A stretch of 64,000 bases of DNA from the NCBI RefSeq assembly GCF_002236115.1, contig NZ_NIWT01000003.1:248001-312000 (forward strand). The letters run 5' to 3'. Of this stretch, positions 1 to 9,650 are shown piece after piece. Origin of the DNA: Pseudomonas jessenii. GTDB taxonomy: Bacteria > Pseudomonadota > Gammaproteobacteria > Pseudomonadales > Pseudomonadaceae. A program made the position numbers and the translations under genes. Positions within the stretch are counted from its first letter, which is position 1. Each line of letters begins with the position of its first letter. The notes under the pieces were generated by a model. That model made no database searches. It saw only the letters and a list, made by a program, of their open reading frames with translations, and was not told the DNA's origin.

Positions 1-808
1 GTAGTGCAAGCGCACCGACCACGCGAGAGGCTACGCTCTTCCTGAACAACGCTTCGATGCGCCCGGCAATCATGGTCGCCAGACCTTCGCTGGATTTGAG
101 CAGGATGTTGCCGACAAAACCGTCACACACCACCACATCCGCTTCGCCACGGTACAAACCGTCGCCCTCGATAAAGCCGATGTAATTGATGCCACGGGCG
201 CCTTGCAACAAAGTCGCCGCCAGCTTGACCTGTTGATTGCCCTTGATGTCTTCGGTGCCGATGTTCAGTAACGCCACCCGAGGACGCGCTATGCCCAGGG
301 TCTCGGCCGCAACCGAGCCCATGACCGCAAACTGCAACAGATGCTCGGCACTGCAATCGACGTTGGCGCCCAAGTCGAGCAACTGGCAATAACCCTTTTG
401 TGTCGGAATCGCCGCCACCATGGCCGGACGATCAATGCCGGGCAAGGTCTTGAGCACGAACCGCGACAACGCCATCAGCGCACCGGTATTACCGGCACTG
501 ACACAAGCCTGGACCTTGCCGTCACGCAACAACTCAAGCGCCACGCGCATCGACGAGTCGGGTTTGCCGCGCAAGGCCTGGGCAGGCTTTTCGTCCATGG
601 TGATGACTTCGGACGCTGGCATTATCGACAGGCGCGCGCGATCCACAGCCGGATGGCCAGCGATCAGTTCTTCAAGAAGGGAGGGTTGACCGACGAGGGT
701 CAGGTGCAGCGAGGGTGTGGCAGACAGACAAGCAAGGCTGGCCTGGACAATGCTGCGGGGACCGAAGTCCCCGCCCATTGCGTCAATCGCGATGACTTGA
801 GCGGACAA
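1..808 (-). CDS. plsX: Phosphate acyltransferase PlsX (3' end beyond window)
   Basis: PlsX converts acyl-ACP to acyl-phosphate, the first step of membrane phospholipid synthesis by the PlsX/PlsY route. The reading frame begins [17 protein letters not shown], the typical PlsX N-terminus with the glycine-rich GGDxGP motif. It stays open to position 1, so about 269 residues are present and the C-terminus is missing. The start is a TTG codon four bases after the rpmF stop, so the two genes are probably translationally coupled. It is the last visible gene of the yceD-rpmF-plsX operon, an order conserved across Gammaproteobacteria. Identity is certain; only the far end is unseen. Confidence 0.95.
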   Translation of the reverse strand, partial: MSAQVIAIDAMGGDFGPRSIVQASLACLSATPSLHLTLVGQPSLLEELIAGHPAVDRARLSIMPASEVITMDEKPAQALRGKPDSSMRVALELLRDGKVQACVSAGNTGALMALSRFVLKTLPGIDRPAMVAAIPTQKGYCQLLDLGANVDCSAEHLLQFAVMGSVAAETLGIARPRVALLNIGTEDIKGNQQVKLAATLLQGARGINYIGFIEGDGLYRGEADVVVCDGFVGNILLKSSEGLATMIAGRIEALFRKSVASRVVGALAL

Positions 809-812
809 GTGA

Positions 813-995
813 TTACTCGTCAGCGCCCTTGTCGATCACTTTACGGCCACGGTATACGCCTTCTGGCGATACGTGGTGACGCAGGTGAACTTCACCGGTG
901 GTTTTTTCTACAGACAGGGTGCTAGCCTCGAGAGCGTCGTGCGAACGGCGCATGTCACGGGCAGAGCGGGATTTTTTGTTCTGCTGAACAGCCAT
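813..995 (-). CDS. rpmF: 50S ribosomal protein L32
   Basis: A 60-residue basic protein starting [20 protein letters not shown], the standard bacterial L32 sequence and length. It is a structural protein of the large ribosomal subunit. Many L32 proteins carry zinc-binding cysteines; none is present here, so this is the cysteine-free form usual in Pseudomonas. The gene lies 13 bases after the yceD stop and four bases before plsX, which ties ribosome and membrane synthesis to one transcript. Confidence 0.97.
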
Positions 996-1008
996 AATTG
1001 ATTAACTC

Positions 1009-1536
1009 CTAAACGTTTGGGTCACGCTTTAACTGCGCCAATACACTGAACGGGTTGGACCGCGTTACCTCGTCCTCGCTCGGTTCGGGCTCATCTGCTC
1101 CCGCCGGCTGCTGGCATTCTTCCGGATGATGAGCAGGCACAATGGGCAAGGCGAGCAGAAGCTCCTCCTCGATCAGTGACTGCAGATCCAAAGGATCTTC
1201 GCCCAGTTCCAGCACGTCATAACCTTTCGGCAACGACTGGGTATTCGCACCCTCCTTCACCACAGCGTAACTGCATTCGCTATGGATCGGCAGGGTGACC
1301 AGCTCAAGACAACGCTGGCAAACCATTTTGACTTCAGTGTCGATAAAGCTGTGGATGACCACAGATTTACGTTCATCTCGTTCAAAAACGAATTTAGCCT
1401 GCACCGTACCGACATTGTCGGAAAGCGGGTCGCAGAGTCTCTCCAAATCGGCCAGCAGCATTTCACCTTGAAGGGTGGTGCCACGATCAGCCAATTTGCG
1501 CGGGTCAACGTGAGGTGGAATCGGGTCATTCAACAT
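1009..1536 (-). CDS. yceD: YceD/DUF177 family protein, 23S rRNA accumulation protein
   Basis: A 175-residue acidic protein (MLNDPIPPHVDPRKLADRG...) of the DUF177/YceD family, with the family's CQRCL cysteine pair near the centre and an acidic C-terminal half. In E. coli and plants the family is tied to 23S rRNA accumulation; the exact biochemical role is not settled. An ATG 24 bases further upstream is in frame, but it lies upstream of the promoter -10 box, so the start at 1536 is preferred. No Shine-Dalgarno sequence precedes that ATG. First gene of the operon with rpmF and plsX. Confidence 0.9.
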   Translation of the reverse strand: MLNDPIPPHVDPRKLADRGTTLQGEMLLADLERLCDPLSDNVGTVQAKFVFERDERKSVVIHSFIDTEVKMVCQRCLELVTLPIHSECSYAVVKEGANTQSLPKGYDVLELGEDPLDLQSLIEEELLLALPIVPAHHPEECQQPAGADEPEPSEDEVTRSNPFSVLAQLKRDPNV

Positions 1537-1545
1537 AGGCGCAGC

Positions 1546-1573
1546 ATTATAGGGATGCACCCGCCCATGTCAA
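1546..1573 (-). promoter_or_regulatory. Consensus sigma-70 promoter for yceD-rpmF-plsX
   Basis: Read on the minus strand, TTGACA (1573-1568), a 16-base spacer and TATAAT (1551-1546) form a perfect consensus pair. The expected transcription start is near 1539, only about three bases before the yceD ATG at 1536, so the message should be nearly leaderless. Confidence 0.8.
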
Positions 1574-1641
1574 AGGAAATTCAGCCCTGTCCGTCACTTG
1601 GAAGCCTCGCTAGAATTCGCACACGCCTTATGGAGTTGTGC

Positions 1642-2220
1642 ATGCTGCCTTTATTACTCGCTTCCAGCTCGGCCTATCGCCGGGAATTGCTGACCCGCCT
1701 GCAGCTGCCTTTCACTTGCAGCTCGCCGGATATCGACGAAAGCCATCGCCCGGGCGAGTCCGCCATCGAGCTGGTCAAGCGCCTCGCCGAAGAGAAAGCG
1801 CGCGCCCTGGCCGACAGCCATACCGCTCATCTGATAATCGGCTCCGACCAGGTCGCCGTGCTGGGAGAGCGGATTATCGGCAAACCCCACACATTCGAAA
1901 AAGCCCGGGAACAACTGCTGGCCGCCAGCGGTGCCAGCGTGACGTTCCTCACCGGCCTGGCCCTGCTCAACAGCCAGACAGGGCACTGCCAGGTCGATTG
2001 CGTGCCGCTCACCGTACACATGCGCACACTCGACGCACCTCGCATCGAACGCTACCTGCGCGCCGAACAACCCTACGACTGCGCAGGCAGCTTCAAGGCC
2101 GAAGGCCTGGGGGTCAGCCTGTTTCGCAGCACTGAAGGACCTGACGCCACCAGCCTGATCGGCCTGCCGCTGATTCGCCTGATCGACATGCTGCTGGCTG
2201 AAGGCGTACAGGTTCCCTGA
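1642..2220 (+). CDS. Maf/YceF nucleotide pyrophosphatase
   Basis: A 192-residue Maf-family protein starting MLPLLLASSSAYRRELL. Conserved Maf motifs are LASSS near the N-terminus, an SSPDIDES segment, the catalytic GSDQVA region and a C-terminal DATSLIGLPL motif. Maf proteins hydrolyse non-canonical or modified nucleoside triphosphates; the position beside yceD suggests the YceF subgroup, which acts on 7-methyl-GTP. An upstream ATG at 1630 is in frame, but GGAG at 1632-1635 is well placed only for the ATG at 1642. Divergent from yceD and followed by a strong terminator. Confidence 0.9.
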   Translation: MLPLLLASSSAYRRELLTRLQLPFTCSSPDIDESHRPGESAIELVKRLAEEKARALADSHTAHLIIGSDQVAVLGERIIGKPHTFEKAREQLLAASGASVTFLTGLALLNSQTGHCQVDCVPLTVHMRTLDAPRIERYLRAEQPYDCAGSFKAEGLGVSLFRSTEGPDATSLIGLPLIRLIDMLLAEGVQVP

Positions 2221-2231
2221 ATCCCGATACC

Positions 2232-2259
2232 AAAAAACCGGCCACGCAGGCCGGTTTTT
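2232..2259. terminator. Bidirectional terminator between maf and sppA
   Basis: Inverted repeat AACCGGCC / GGCCGGTT around a short loop, with an A-run on the left and a T-run on the right, so it can end transcription from both convergent genes. Confidence 0.85.
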
Positions 2260-2274
2260 CATGTCATATCAGAA

Positions 2275-3264
2275 TCAGCGCAGCGACGGACCGTTAAAAC
2301 CCATCCACATCGCCAAATGCTCAGCAACGCTGGCGCCGAGCTTTTTCGAAAAGCGATCGAATGGCGATTCCTGAACGGTGAAGTCCACCAGCTCTTTCTC
2401 ACCGATCACATCCCGCGCAACCGAACTGGCATTACCCAGCCCATCGATCAACCCCAATGGCAGTGCCTGCTCGCCGGACCAGACCAGGCCAGAGAACAAC
2501 TCCGGATGCTCCTTGTCTTTCAAGCGGTCGCCACGACCCTGCTTGACGCTATTGATGAACTGCTTGTGGGTCGTATCGAGCACGCCCTGCCAGAAGGCGG
2601 TTTCTTCCGGCTTCTGTGGCTGGAACGGATCGAGGAACGACTTGTGCTCGCCAGACGTGTAGGTACGACGTTCGACACCCAGCTTCTCCATGGTGCCAAC
2701 AAAGCCATAACCGGCTGCCGTCACACCGATGGAGCCGACCAGGCTCGCCTTGTCGGCGTAGATCTGATCCGCCGCACTGGCGATGTAGTAAGCGCCGGAA
2801 GCCCCCAGATCGGAAATGACCGCATAGAGCTTGATGTCCGGGTGCAGACCGCGCAGACGCTTGATCTCGTCATAGACATAACCCGACTGCACCGGACTGC
2901 CGCCCGGGCTGTTGATGCGCAGGATGACGCCCTTGACCTTCTTGTCCTCGAAAGCAGCACGCAAGCTGCCAACGATATTGTCTGCACTGGCCGACTCCTT
3001 GTCGGCAATCATGCCTCTCACATCGATCAACGCCGTGTAATTGGCACTAAGGGTGCCGGCCTTTTCCATATCCATCAGAGGCGAAAACAGGGCAATGGCG
3101 CCGAACAGATACACAAAAATCAGAAACTTGAAGAGTATCCCCCAGCGACGGGACCGGCGCTGCTCCTGTATGCCGGCGAGCAGGGTCTTTTCCAGCAGTT
3201 TCCAGCTTTTGTCGTCACCGCTCTCTGCGCTCGCCTTGGCGGGCGCCTTCCATTCGTCGGTCAT
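2275..3264 (-). CDS. sppA: Signal peptide peptidase SppA, short form (S49 family)
   Basis: Membrane-anchored serine protease of about 329 residues that degrades cleaved signal peptides. One transmembrane segment (FKFLIFVYLFGAIALF) lies near residues 45-65, after a charged cytoplasmic N-terminus. The S49 core includes GVILRINSPGGSP, the nucleophile serine in DLGASGAYYIA and the general-base lysine in DKASLVGSIGV. It is the short single-domain form, not the 600-residue E. coli type. Start chosen at MTDEWKAP; an ATG three codons upstream is possible. It follows the HAD gene on the same strand with a 24-base gap. Confidence 0.92.
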   Translation of the reverse strand: MTDEWKAPAKASAESGDDKSWKLLEKTLLAGIQEQRRSRRWGILFKFLIFVYLFGAIALFSPLMDMEKAGTLSANYTALIDVRGMIADKESASADNIVGSLRAAFEDKKVKGVILRINSPGGSPVQSGYVYDEIKRLRGLHPDIKLYAVISDLGASGAYYIASAADQIYADKASLVGSIGVTAAGYGFVGTMEKLGVERRTYTSGEHKSFLDPFQPQKPEETAFWQGVLDTTHKQFINSVKQGRGDRLKDKEHPELFSGLVWSGEQALPLGLIDGLGNASSVARDVIGEKELVDFTVQESPFDRFSKKLGASVAEHLAMWMGFNGPSLR

Positions 3265-3288
3265 GCCATCCACCCCAAAAACAACCGG

Positions 3289-3951
3289 TTAAGCCCGCTG
3301 ATTCAGCCAGGCATGCAATTCTGAAAAACGGTCGATGGCCAGTCGCGGCTCATACAACCTCAACGCATCGATCGATTGAGCGCCATAACTGACGGCCACC
3401 GAACCCATACCGGCGTTGCGCGCCATCTGCAAATCAAAGGACGAATCACCCACCATCAACGCCTGTTCCGGGCGAACCTCGCAATGGGCGAGAATCTGTT
3501 CGAGCATCAGCGGATGGGGCTTGCTGGCGGTTTCGTCGGCGGCGCGAGTGATATCGAAGTAATTCTCCCAGCCATGGGACTTCAACACCCGATCCAGCCC
3601 GCGACGGGCCTTGCCGGTCGCCACAGCCAGATGATAGCCCTCGGCACGAAATGCCTCGAGCGACTCGACCACACCCTCGAACAGCGGCGAAGGCTCAGCC
3701 TCCGACGCGATGTAATGCTCAGCATAGTGCTCGCGGAACGCGATCAGCTCGGCGTCGCCGATTTCGGGGTACAGGGTGCGGATCGCTTCCGGCAAGCCCA
3801 GGCCGATGATGCCCTTGACGGCCAGATCATCGCGCAGCTCAAAACCGGAACGCTGCGAGGCAACGTGCATCGCCTCGACAATCCGACCAATGGAATCGGC
3901 CAGAGTGCCGTCCCAATCAAAGATCAACAGCTTGTAGTCAGATGGGCGCAC
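3289..3951 (-). CDS. HAD-IA family phosphatase, phosphoglycolate phosphatase-like
   Basis: A 220-residue haloacid dehalogenase-type hydrolase. The catalytic aspartates are in [10 protein letters not shown] at residues 10-19, the motif II threonine in VATGKAR, the motif III lysine in SKPHP and the metal-binding acidic motif in [15 protein letters not shown]. The helical cap lies between motifs I and II, as in subfamily IA. Substrate cannot be read from sequence; phosphoglycolate or another small phosphate ester is likely. Its first 14 bases overlap the end of rluC, so the two are translated together. Confidence 0.88.
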   Translation of the reverse strand: MRPSDYKLLIFDWDGTLADSIGRIVEAMHVASQRSGFELRDDLAVKGIIGLGLPEAIRTLYPEIGDAELIAFREHYAEHYIASEAEPSPLFEGVVESLEAFRAEGYHLAVATGKARRGLDRVLKSHGWENYFDITRAADETASKPHPLMLEQILAHCEVRPEQALMVGDSSFDLQMARNAGMGSVAVSYGAQSIDALRLYEPRLAIDRFSELHAWLNQRA

Positions 3952-4900
3952 TCAATCGCTCCACGGTTTTGGCCCACATCTCGTCGACCGGCGCTTGCAG
4001 CTTCAGCTCACCACCATCGGGGAGCGGCACCGTCAGCATGTAGGCGTGCAGGAACAGGCGCTTGCCGCCCAGATCGCGGATTTCCTTGCTGAAACCTTCG
4101 TCGCCATACTTGGTGTCGCCAGCGATGCAATGCCCGGCGTGCAAGGTATGGACGCGGATCTGGTGAGTCCGGCCGGTAATCGGCTTGGCTTCGATCAGGG
4201 TGGCAAAGTCGCCAAAGCGGCGCAGGACCTTGAACACGGTCACGGACTCCTTCCCCTCCTCCTCGTCGACCTCGACCATCCGCTCGCCGGAGCGCAGATT
4301 GCTCTTGCCCAGCGACGCACGGACTTGCTTGATCGAGCTCGCCCAGTTACCGCGGACCAGCGCCATGTAGCGCTTGTCGACGCCATCACCGCGCAATGCG
4401 GTGTGCAAGTGGCGCAACATGCTGCGCTTCTTGGCGATCATCAACAGGCCGGACGTATCACGGTCGAGACGGTGAACCAGTTCGAGCTCTTTGCAATCGG
4501 GGCGCAACTGACGAAAGGCTTCGATCACCCCGAAAGTCAGGCCGCTGCCACCATGAACAGCAATGCCCGCGGGCTTGTTGATCACGATCAGCGCCTTGTC
4601 TTCGAAGACAATCGAGGCCTCGAGCCGCTGCAACAGGCCTTGTGCCAGCGGCACCGGTTCGTCGCGCTCAGGCACGCGAACCGGCGGCACGCGCACGATA
4701 TCGCCCGCCTGCAGCTTGTACTCGGGCTTGATCCGACCTTTGTTCACGCGCACTTCGCCCTTGCGCAAAATGCGATAAATCAAGGTCTTGGGCACGCCTT
4801 TGAGTCGGGCGAGAAGGAAATTATCAATGCGTTGGCCGGCATATTCCGGCGAGACCTCAAGCAGTTGTACGCCTGGAGTCGGGGGGGTAGTCGTCGTCAT
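3938..4900 (-). CDS. rluC: 23S rRNA pseudouridine synthase RluC
   Basis: A 320-residue RluA-family enzyme that isomerises uridines in 23S rRNA (955, 2504 and 2580 in E. coli numbering). An N-terminal S4 RNA-binding domain (about residues 18-80, [21 protein letters not shown]) precedes the catalytic domain. The active-site aspartate is in [15 protein letters not shown], and the GRTHQIRVH motif follows. It is divergent from rne, an arrangement also seen in E. coli, and heads the rluC-HAD-sppA transcription unit. Confidence 0.95.
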   Translation of the reverse strand: MTTTTPPTPGVQLLEVSPEYAGQRIDNFLLARLKGVPKTLIYRILRKGEVRVNKGRIKPEYKLQAGDIVRVPPVRVPERDEPVPLAQGLLQRLEASIVFEDKALIVINKPAGIAVHGGSGLTFGVIEAFRQLRPDCKELELVHRLDRDTSGLLMIAKKRSMLRHLHTALRGDGVDKRYMALVRGNWASSIKQVRASLGKSNLRSGERMVEVDEEEGKESVTVFKVLRRFGDFATLIEAKPITGRTHQIRVHTLHAGHCIAGDTKYGDEGFSKEIRDLGGKRLFLHAYMLTVPLPDGGELKLQAPVDEMWAKTVERLSAPI

Positions 4901-4907
4901 GGCGCGG

Positions 4908-4935
4908 ATGATAACAATTTTTTATGGAATTGAAG
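4908..4935 (-). promoter_or_regulatory. Possible extended -10 promoter for rluC
   Basis: On the minus strand TATCAT (4913-4908) is preceded by TGT, giving an extended -10 element, with CTTCAA 16 bases upstream (4935-4930). Transcription would begin almost at the rluC ATG (4900). The -35 hexamer occupies the same bases as that of the divergent rne promoter. Confidence 0.45.
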
Positions 4936-4958
4936 CACTTAATCATTGCTGCTATAGT
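4930..4958 (+). promoter_or_regulatory. Sigma-70 promoter for rne
   Basis: TTGAAG (4930-4935), a 17-base spacer and TATAGT (4953-4958) form a good sigma-70 promoter. It is the best match in the 702-base gap upstream of rne and predicts a start near 4965, giving a 5' leader of about 640 bases. Confidence 0.65.
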
Positions 4959-5602
4959 CGCGAACGTCGCCAAAAGCGGCCTGGACAGCGGACCAACGGT
5001 CAAAAACCGGCCCTGACCAACGCAATTCACCAGGACGCGAGGCCGTCCTACGGGGCTTTCGCTACGTAACGGTGGAGTTTGCAGGTGTAACGAGCGCAGG
5101 TGACATGAGGCCTGAATCACGCCACAAAGCAGAGTTTTCCACTCGTTTTGCGAGCCATATTCACGGCCAGTTCACAAAGTGCAGTCAGCTGCGAATGACC
5201 CCGAGCGAAGGCATCGGAAACAACGCCTAAATTAGCCATGATGCGTGACCTCCCCTTTCGGAGCTCACGGTAAATGCCAACCCGCTGCGGATTCTGCGCG
5301 CGGCAGCACCCGAATTATCAGGGATACGTGTAGGGTGGAGATGCACAACCGCCGGACTGTGTAGCAACAGGCTTTCTCAAGACGCTTCATCTCGTCCACA
5401 GCCGCTGGTTGATTCCTCCTCCTGACTGAGTGCTTAAGTAGCCACAGCAAGCAGGACGCGTACGTCGCGATGAAGGCCCACATTGGCCGGACTTCGCTGG
5501 ACACGGGAAATGGCCAACCACTCCCGACGCACCTGACACCGACCGTGAGAAGTCGTGTGTGCCGAACGCCGTTTCCGGCAGCCCGGAAACCGACGGTACT
5601 AC
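4959..5602 (+). promoter_or_regulatory. Long 5' leader of rne
   Basis: About 640 bases without a convincing protein gene. It contains a hairpin at 5244-5269 (CGTGACCTCC pairing with GGAGCTCACG, one mismatch) and a second perfect hairpin next to the start codon. In enteric bacteria the rne leader is a structured RNA through which RNase E controls its own messenger. The length and position here suggest the same role, but this is inferred from position, not from an alignment. Short open frames in the region lack conserved features. Confidence 0.55.
5571..5590 (+). promoter_or_regulatory. Perfect 8-bp hairpin adjacent to rne start codon
   Basis: GTTTCCGG (5571-5578) pairs perfectly with CCGGAAAC (5583-5590) across the four-base loop CAGC. 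The stem ends 12 bases before the rne ATG, where it would sit over the ribosome-loading region. No strong Shine-Dalgarno sequence follows it. This suits a translation-control or RNase E-sensing element. Confidence 0.55.
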
Positions 5603-8600
5603 ATGAAAAGAATGCTGATTAACGCAACTCAACCCGAAGAGTTGCGTGTTGCACTGGTAGATGGCCAGCGCCTCTACGACCTGGACATCGAATCCGGTGC
5701 ACGCGAGCAGAAGAAGGCCAACATCTATAAAGGCCGGATTACTCGCATCGAACCAAGCCTCGAGGCTGCCTTTGTCGATTTCGGCTCTGAGCGCCACGGC
5801 TTCCTACCCCTCAAAGAAATCTCCCGCGAATACTTCAAGAAAGCCCCGGAAGGTCGCGTCAACATCAAGGACGTCCTGAGCGAAGGCCAGGAAGTCATCG
5901 TTCAGGTCGAAAAAGAAGAACGTGGCAACAAGGGCGCCGCCCTGACCACCTTCATCAGCCTGGCCGGTCGTTACCTGGTGCTGATGCCGAACAACCCGCG
6001 TGCCGGCGGTATCTCCCGTCGCATCGAAGGCGAAGAGCGCAACGAACTGCGTGAAGCCCTGAACGGTCTGGTTGCCCCGGCCGACATGGGCCTGATCGTG
6101 CGCACTGCAGGCCTTGGCCGCAGCAGCGAAGAAATGCAGTGGGACCTCGACTACCTGCTGCAACTGTGGACCGCCATCAAGGAAGCTTCGCTGGACCGCG
6201 CCGCGCCATTCCTGATCTACCAGGAAAGCAACGTGATCATCCGCGCGATCCGCGACTACCTGCGCCAGGACATCGGCGAAGTGCTGATCGACAGCGTTGA
6301 AGCCCAGGACGAAGCCCTGACCTTCATCCGCCAGGTAATGCCGCAGTACGCCAGCAAGATCAAGCTGTACGAAGACAGCGTTCCGCTGTTCAACCGTTTC
6401 CAGATCGAAAGCCAGATCGAAACCGCTTTCCAGCGCGTTGTCGAACTGCCTTCCGGCGGTTCCATCGTGATCGATCCGACCGAAGCCCTGGTGTCCATCG
6501 ACATCAACTCGGCGCGCGCCACCAAAGGCAGCGACATCGAAGAAACCGCGCTGCAAACCAACCTTGAAGCGGCCGAGGAAATCGCCCGTCAGTTGCGCCT
6601 GCGCGACATCGGCGGCCTGATCGTCATCGACTTCATCGACATGACCCCTGCCAAGAACCAGCGCGCCGTGGAAGAAAAAGTCCGCGAATGCCTGGAAGCC
6701 GACCGCGCTCGCGTGCAAGTCGGTCGCATTTCGCGCTTCGGCCTGCTGGAAATGTCCCGTCAGCGCCTGCGTCCATCCCTGGGTGAAAGCAGCGGCATCG
6801 TCTGCCCGCGTTGCAACGGCACCGGCATCATCCGTGACGTTGAATCGCTGTCCCTGGCGATCCTGCGCCTGATCGAAGAAGAAGCCCTGAAAGACCGTAC
6901 CGCCGAAGTTCGTGCACAAGTGCCGATCCCGGTGGCGGCGTTCCTGCTCAACGAAAAACGCAACTCGATCACCAAGATCGAACTGCGCACCCGTGCCCGC
7001 ATCGTCATCCTGCCGAACGATCACCTCGAAACGCCGCACTTCGAAGTACAGCGCCTGCGTGACGACAGCCCGGAAGCCGCGACCAACCAGTCCAGCTACG
7101 AAATCGCCGCTGCCGCTGCCGAAGTCGAAGAAGTCCAGCCAGCCGCTGCGACCCGCACCCTGGTTCGCCAGGAAGCTGCGGTCAAAACGGCCCCGGCCCG
7201 TGCCAACGCTCCGGTGCCGACCGAAGTGGCCGCTCCAGCCCCTGCCCCGGCCGCCGTACCGGAGCCAAGCCTGTTCAAAGGCCTGGTGAAGTCGCTGGTG
7301 AGCCTGTTCGCCACCAAGGAAGAGCCTGCCGCACCGGTTGTGGTTGAAAAACCTGCCGCCGAGCGTCCGGCCCGCAACGAAGAGCGTCGCAACGGTCGCC
7401 AGCAGAGCCGCAACCGTAACGGTCGCCGCGATGAAGAGCGCAAGCCTCGCGAAGAGCGTGCACCGCGTGAAGAACGCGCACCACGTGAGCCGCGTGAAGA
7501 GCGTCAGCCACGGGAAGTGCGTGAACCTCGCGAAACCCGCGAAGAAACGCCAGCGGTAGCCCGCGAAGAACGCGCACCACGCGCGCCTCGTGAAGAACGT
7601 GCACCGCGCGCTCCGCGTGAAGATCGCAAGCCACGTGGCGAGCGTGAAGAACGCGTTCGTGAACTGCGCGAGCCTCTGGATGCCACTCCGGCTGCTCCGG
7701 CCGCCGCTGCTACCGCTACGGCTGCTACCGCTGAAGAACGCCCAGCTCGTCAGCCACGTGAAGAACGCGCGCCACGCCCACCGCGTGAAGAACGTCAGCC
7801 ACGTGCCGAACAAGCTGCCGCAGCCGCAACTGAAGAAGAACTGACCACCAACGAAGAGCAACTGTCGGAAGACGGTCAGGAAAGCGCCGAAGGCGACCGT
7901 CCACGCCGCCGCTCCCGTGGTCAGCGTCGTCGCAGCAACCGTCGCGAGCGTCAGCGTGACGCCAACGGTAACGTGATCGAAGGTTCGGAAGAGTCCGAGT
8001 CCGGCGAAAACGCTGAAGCGCCAAGCACTGCCGATCTGGCCGCCGACCTGGCTGTCACCGCAGCTGTTGCCAGCAGCGTGATCAGCGCTCCAGCAGAAGC
8101 TGAAGCCAATGTGCAAGCCGAACGCGCCACTGCCGCGACCCTGGAAGCAGCTCCGGTTGAAGCGCCAGTCGTTGAAGCGACCACACCGGTCGAAGTCACC
8201 GCCTCGCCGGAAATCGAAGTGGCTCCAACGCCAGAAGCTCAGCCTGCTGTTGAAGCGGCTGCCGAGCCAGCGCCAGTGGTAGAAGCACCTGCCCAGGCTG
8301 CGGAAGCGGTTGTTGAAACCGTGACTGACACCGTGCGTGAAGTTCGCGAAGAGCAAACCGCATTCAACTGGGTTGCCGAGCCAGCCGTCGCTGAAACCGC
8401 TGCACCAGCCGCTGAAACCCAAGTGGCAGAAGCCATGGTTTCCGAGCCGGTGGTTGCCGCAGCAGAACCGGCCCCGGCGCCGGTGGTTGAAGCGCCGGCC
8501 GTTGAAGCACCGGTCGTTGCCCAGGCACCTGCACCAGTGGTCGAAGCCGCTCCTGCCAGCGCCCTGACGCCAAGTGGCCGTGCGCCTAACGACCCGCGTG

Positions 8601-8866
8601 AAGTGCGTCGTCGCAAGCGTGAAGCCGAGCGTCTGCAGAAGGAAGCTGAACTGGCTGCCGCTGCGGCTCCAGCTGAAGCGGTTGTCGCCGCCGAGCCTGC
8701 ACCGGTTGCTGCTGAAGTGGTTGAGGCAGCTCCTGCCCCGGCTGCCGAAGTGGCTGCCGAGCCGGTTGAGTCGGTGATCCACGAAGCACCGCGCTCCGTT
8801 CAGGAAGCGGTAGAGCAACACGAGCAGGCCCAGGAAAAAGAGCACGAGCCTAAACCTCTCGTCTGA
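5603..8866 (+). CDS. rne: Ribonuclease E, degradosome scaffold endoribonuclease
   Basis: A 1087-residue essential endoribonuclease that processes rRNA and tRNA and starts mRNA decay at the inner membrane. The start [21 protein letters not shown] is the canonical RNase E N-terminus. The catalytic half includes an S1 domain (about residues 36-120), the DNase I-like domain with [11 protein letters not shown] and VIDFIDM carrying the metal-binding aspartates, and the zinc-link CPRC at residues 401-404. Residues 555-573 ([19 protein letters not shown]) look like the amphipathic membrane anchor. The C-terminal half is disordered: repeated [16 protein letters not shown] units (about residues 610-740), an Arg-rich RNA-binding patch near 765-790, a long Ala/Val/Pro/Glu stretch and a basic [15 protein letters not shown] segment near 1000. 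These would bind RNA and degradosome partners. Confidence 0.97.
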   Translation: MKRMLINATQPEELRVALVDGQRLYDLDIESGAREQKKANIYKGRITRIEPSLEAAFVDFGSERHGFLPLKEISREYFKKAPEGRVNIKDVLSEGQEVIVQVEKEERGNKGAALTTFISLAGRYLVLMPNNPRAGGISRRIEGEERNELREALNGLVAPADMGLIVRTAGLGRSSEEMQWDLDYLLQLWTAIKEASLDRAAPFLIYQESNVIIRAIRDYLRQDIGEVLIDSVEAQDEALTFIRQVMPQYASKIKLYEDSVPLFNRFQIESQIETAFQRVVELPSGGSIVIDPTEALVSIDINSARATKGSDIEETALQTNLEAAEEIARQLRLRDIGGLIVIDFIDMTPAKNQRAVEEKVRECLEADRARVQVGRISRFGLLEMSRQRLRPSLGESSGIVCPRCNGTGIIRDVESLSLAILRLIEEEALKDRTAEVRAQVPIPVAAFLLNEKRNSITKIELRTRARIVILPNDHLETPHFEVQRLRDDSPEAATNQSSYEIAAAAAEVEEVQPAAATRTLVRQEAAVKTAPARANAPVPTEVAAPAPAPAAVPEPSLFKGLVKSLVSLFATKEEPAAPVVVEKPAAERPARNEERRNGRQQSRNRNGRRDEERKPREERAPREERAPREPREERQPREVREPRETREETPAVAREERAPRAPREERAPRAPREDRKPRGEREERVRELREPLDATPAAPAAAATATAATAEERPARQPREERAPRPPREERQPRAEQAAAAATEEELTTNEEQLSEDGQESAEGDRPRRRSRGQRRRSNRRERQRDANGNVIEGSEESESGENAEAPSTADLAADLAVTAAVASSVISAPAEAEANVQAERATAATLEAAPVEAPVVEATTPVEVTASPEIEVAPTPEAQPAVEAAAEPAPVVEAPAQAAEAVVETVTDTVREVREEQTAFNWVAEPAVAETAAPAAETQVAEAMVSEPVVAAAEPAPAPVVEAPAVEAPVVAQAPAPVVEAAPASALTPSGRAPNDPREVRRRKREAERLQKEAELAAAAAPAEAVVAAEPAPVAAEVVEAAPAPAAEVAAEPVESVIHEAPRSVQEAVEQHEQAQEKEHEPKPLV

Positions 8867-8880
8867 TTCCATCGGCCACT

Positions 8881-8919
8881 AAAAAGCCCCGCCTGGTGAT
8901 CCCAGGCGGGGCTTTTTTT
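8881..8919 (+). terminator. Rho-independent terminator of rne
   Basis: GCCCCGCCTGG pairs with CCAGGCGGGGC around a four-base loop, followed by seven T residues, starting 14 bases after the rne stop codon. Confidence 0.92.
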
Positions 8920-8944
8920 ACATCTGTGAAATCACACCATTCCC

Positions 8945-9050
8945 CTGTGGGAGCAGCCGGTCGACGCTCGATTGCTCGCGATGGCGGAATGACATTCAAC
9001 ATTGGTGCTAGCTGATCCACCGCTATCGCGAGCAAGCTCGCTCCCACAAG
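8945..9050. repeat. REP doublet (Pseudomonas GTGGGAGC type), left arm degenerate
   Basis: The right arm is a full copy (ATCGCGAGCAAGCTCGCTCCCAC). The left arm keeps GTGGGAGC and TTGCTCGCGATGGCGG, but the bases between them have diverged. The pair is inverted head to head and lies between the rne terminator and the next convergent gene. Confidence 0.8.
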
Positions 9051-9053
9051 GAT

Positions 9054-9650
9054 CTATGCTGGCCTGAAGGTTAGTGCTTCAGGCACATCCACATCCCACA
9101 CCACACCAGAATCATCCACGCTCACTTCAACCACTCGCCCTTGGGCGAACAGCGGCTTGGCGCCGCGATCCCCCGATAACGCCATCAACCCCGCCGCGAA
9201 GTCCCGTCCGAACCCGACCGGATGCCCGTACCCGCCGTCCTGCACTGGCACGCTGATACTGTCATCGCCAATCCCCGCCACCACTTGCTCGATACTCGAT
9301 GGCAGGATGAACGGCATATCCCCCAGCACCATCAGCCAGCCATCGAGTTGCTTGCAGGCAGCGACTCCCGCGGCAATGCTGTCGCCCATTCCCGTCGATT
9401 CGATCAGCACAATCTCGCAGCCATAGGCCTGAGCCATGCGAATCACTTGCGGGCGGTCAGCAGTGGTCACCAGTACGCGCTTGTCCAGCGTCGCCGGCAG
9501 GTTGACCAATGTGTGCTCGATGACGGACCGCACCACGCCGTCACGCCCGATGCAATCGGCCACCAATTTATCCTTTTCGGCACCCGCCACCTGACGAAAC
9601 CGGCTGCCCTGCCCCGCCGCCAACACGATAACGCCGATGGATTTGCTCAT
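9054..9650 (-). CDS. MobA-like/MocA-type nucleotidyltransferase
   Basis: A 198-residue NTP transferase with the N-terminal signature IVLAAGQGSRF and the metal-binding VLGDMPFI motif. Proteins of this type (MocA) attach CMP or a related nucleotide to molybdopterin for xanthine dehydrogenase-family enzymes. Gene order agrees: it overlaps the xdhC-like gene by four bases (ATGA) and follows the two enzyme subunits. It is the last gene of the cluster. Substrate nucleotide (CTP or GTP) cannot be decided from the sequence alone. Confidence 0.85.
   Translation of the reverse strand: MSKSIGVIVLAAGQGSRFRQVAGAEKDKLVADCIGRDGVVRSVIEHTLVNLPATLDKRVLVTTADRPQVIRMAQAYGCEIVLIESTGMGDSIAAGVAACKQLDGWLMVLGDMPFILPSSIEQVVAGIGDDSISVPVQDGGYGHPVGFGRDFAAGLMALSGDRGAKPLFAQGRVVEVSVDDSGVVWDVDVPEALTFRPA

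Noticed and set aside
5804..8872. 1022-codon open frame antisense to rne
   Set aside because: It mirrors the GC-rich, repetitive codon use of rne. Its translation is a His/Arg/Phe/Gly-rich shadow with no domain, while rne is unmistakable on the other strand.
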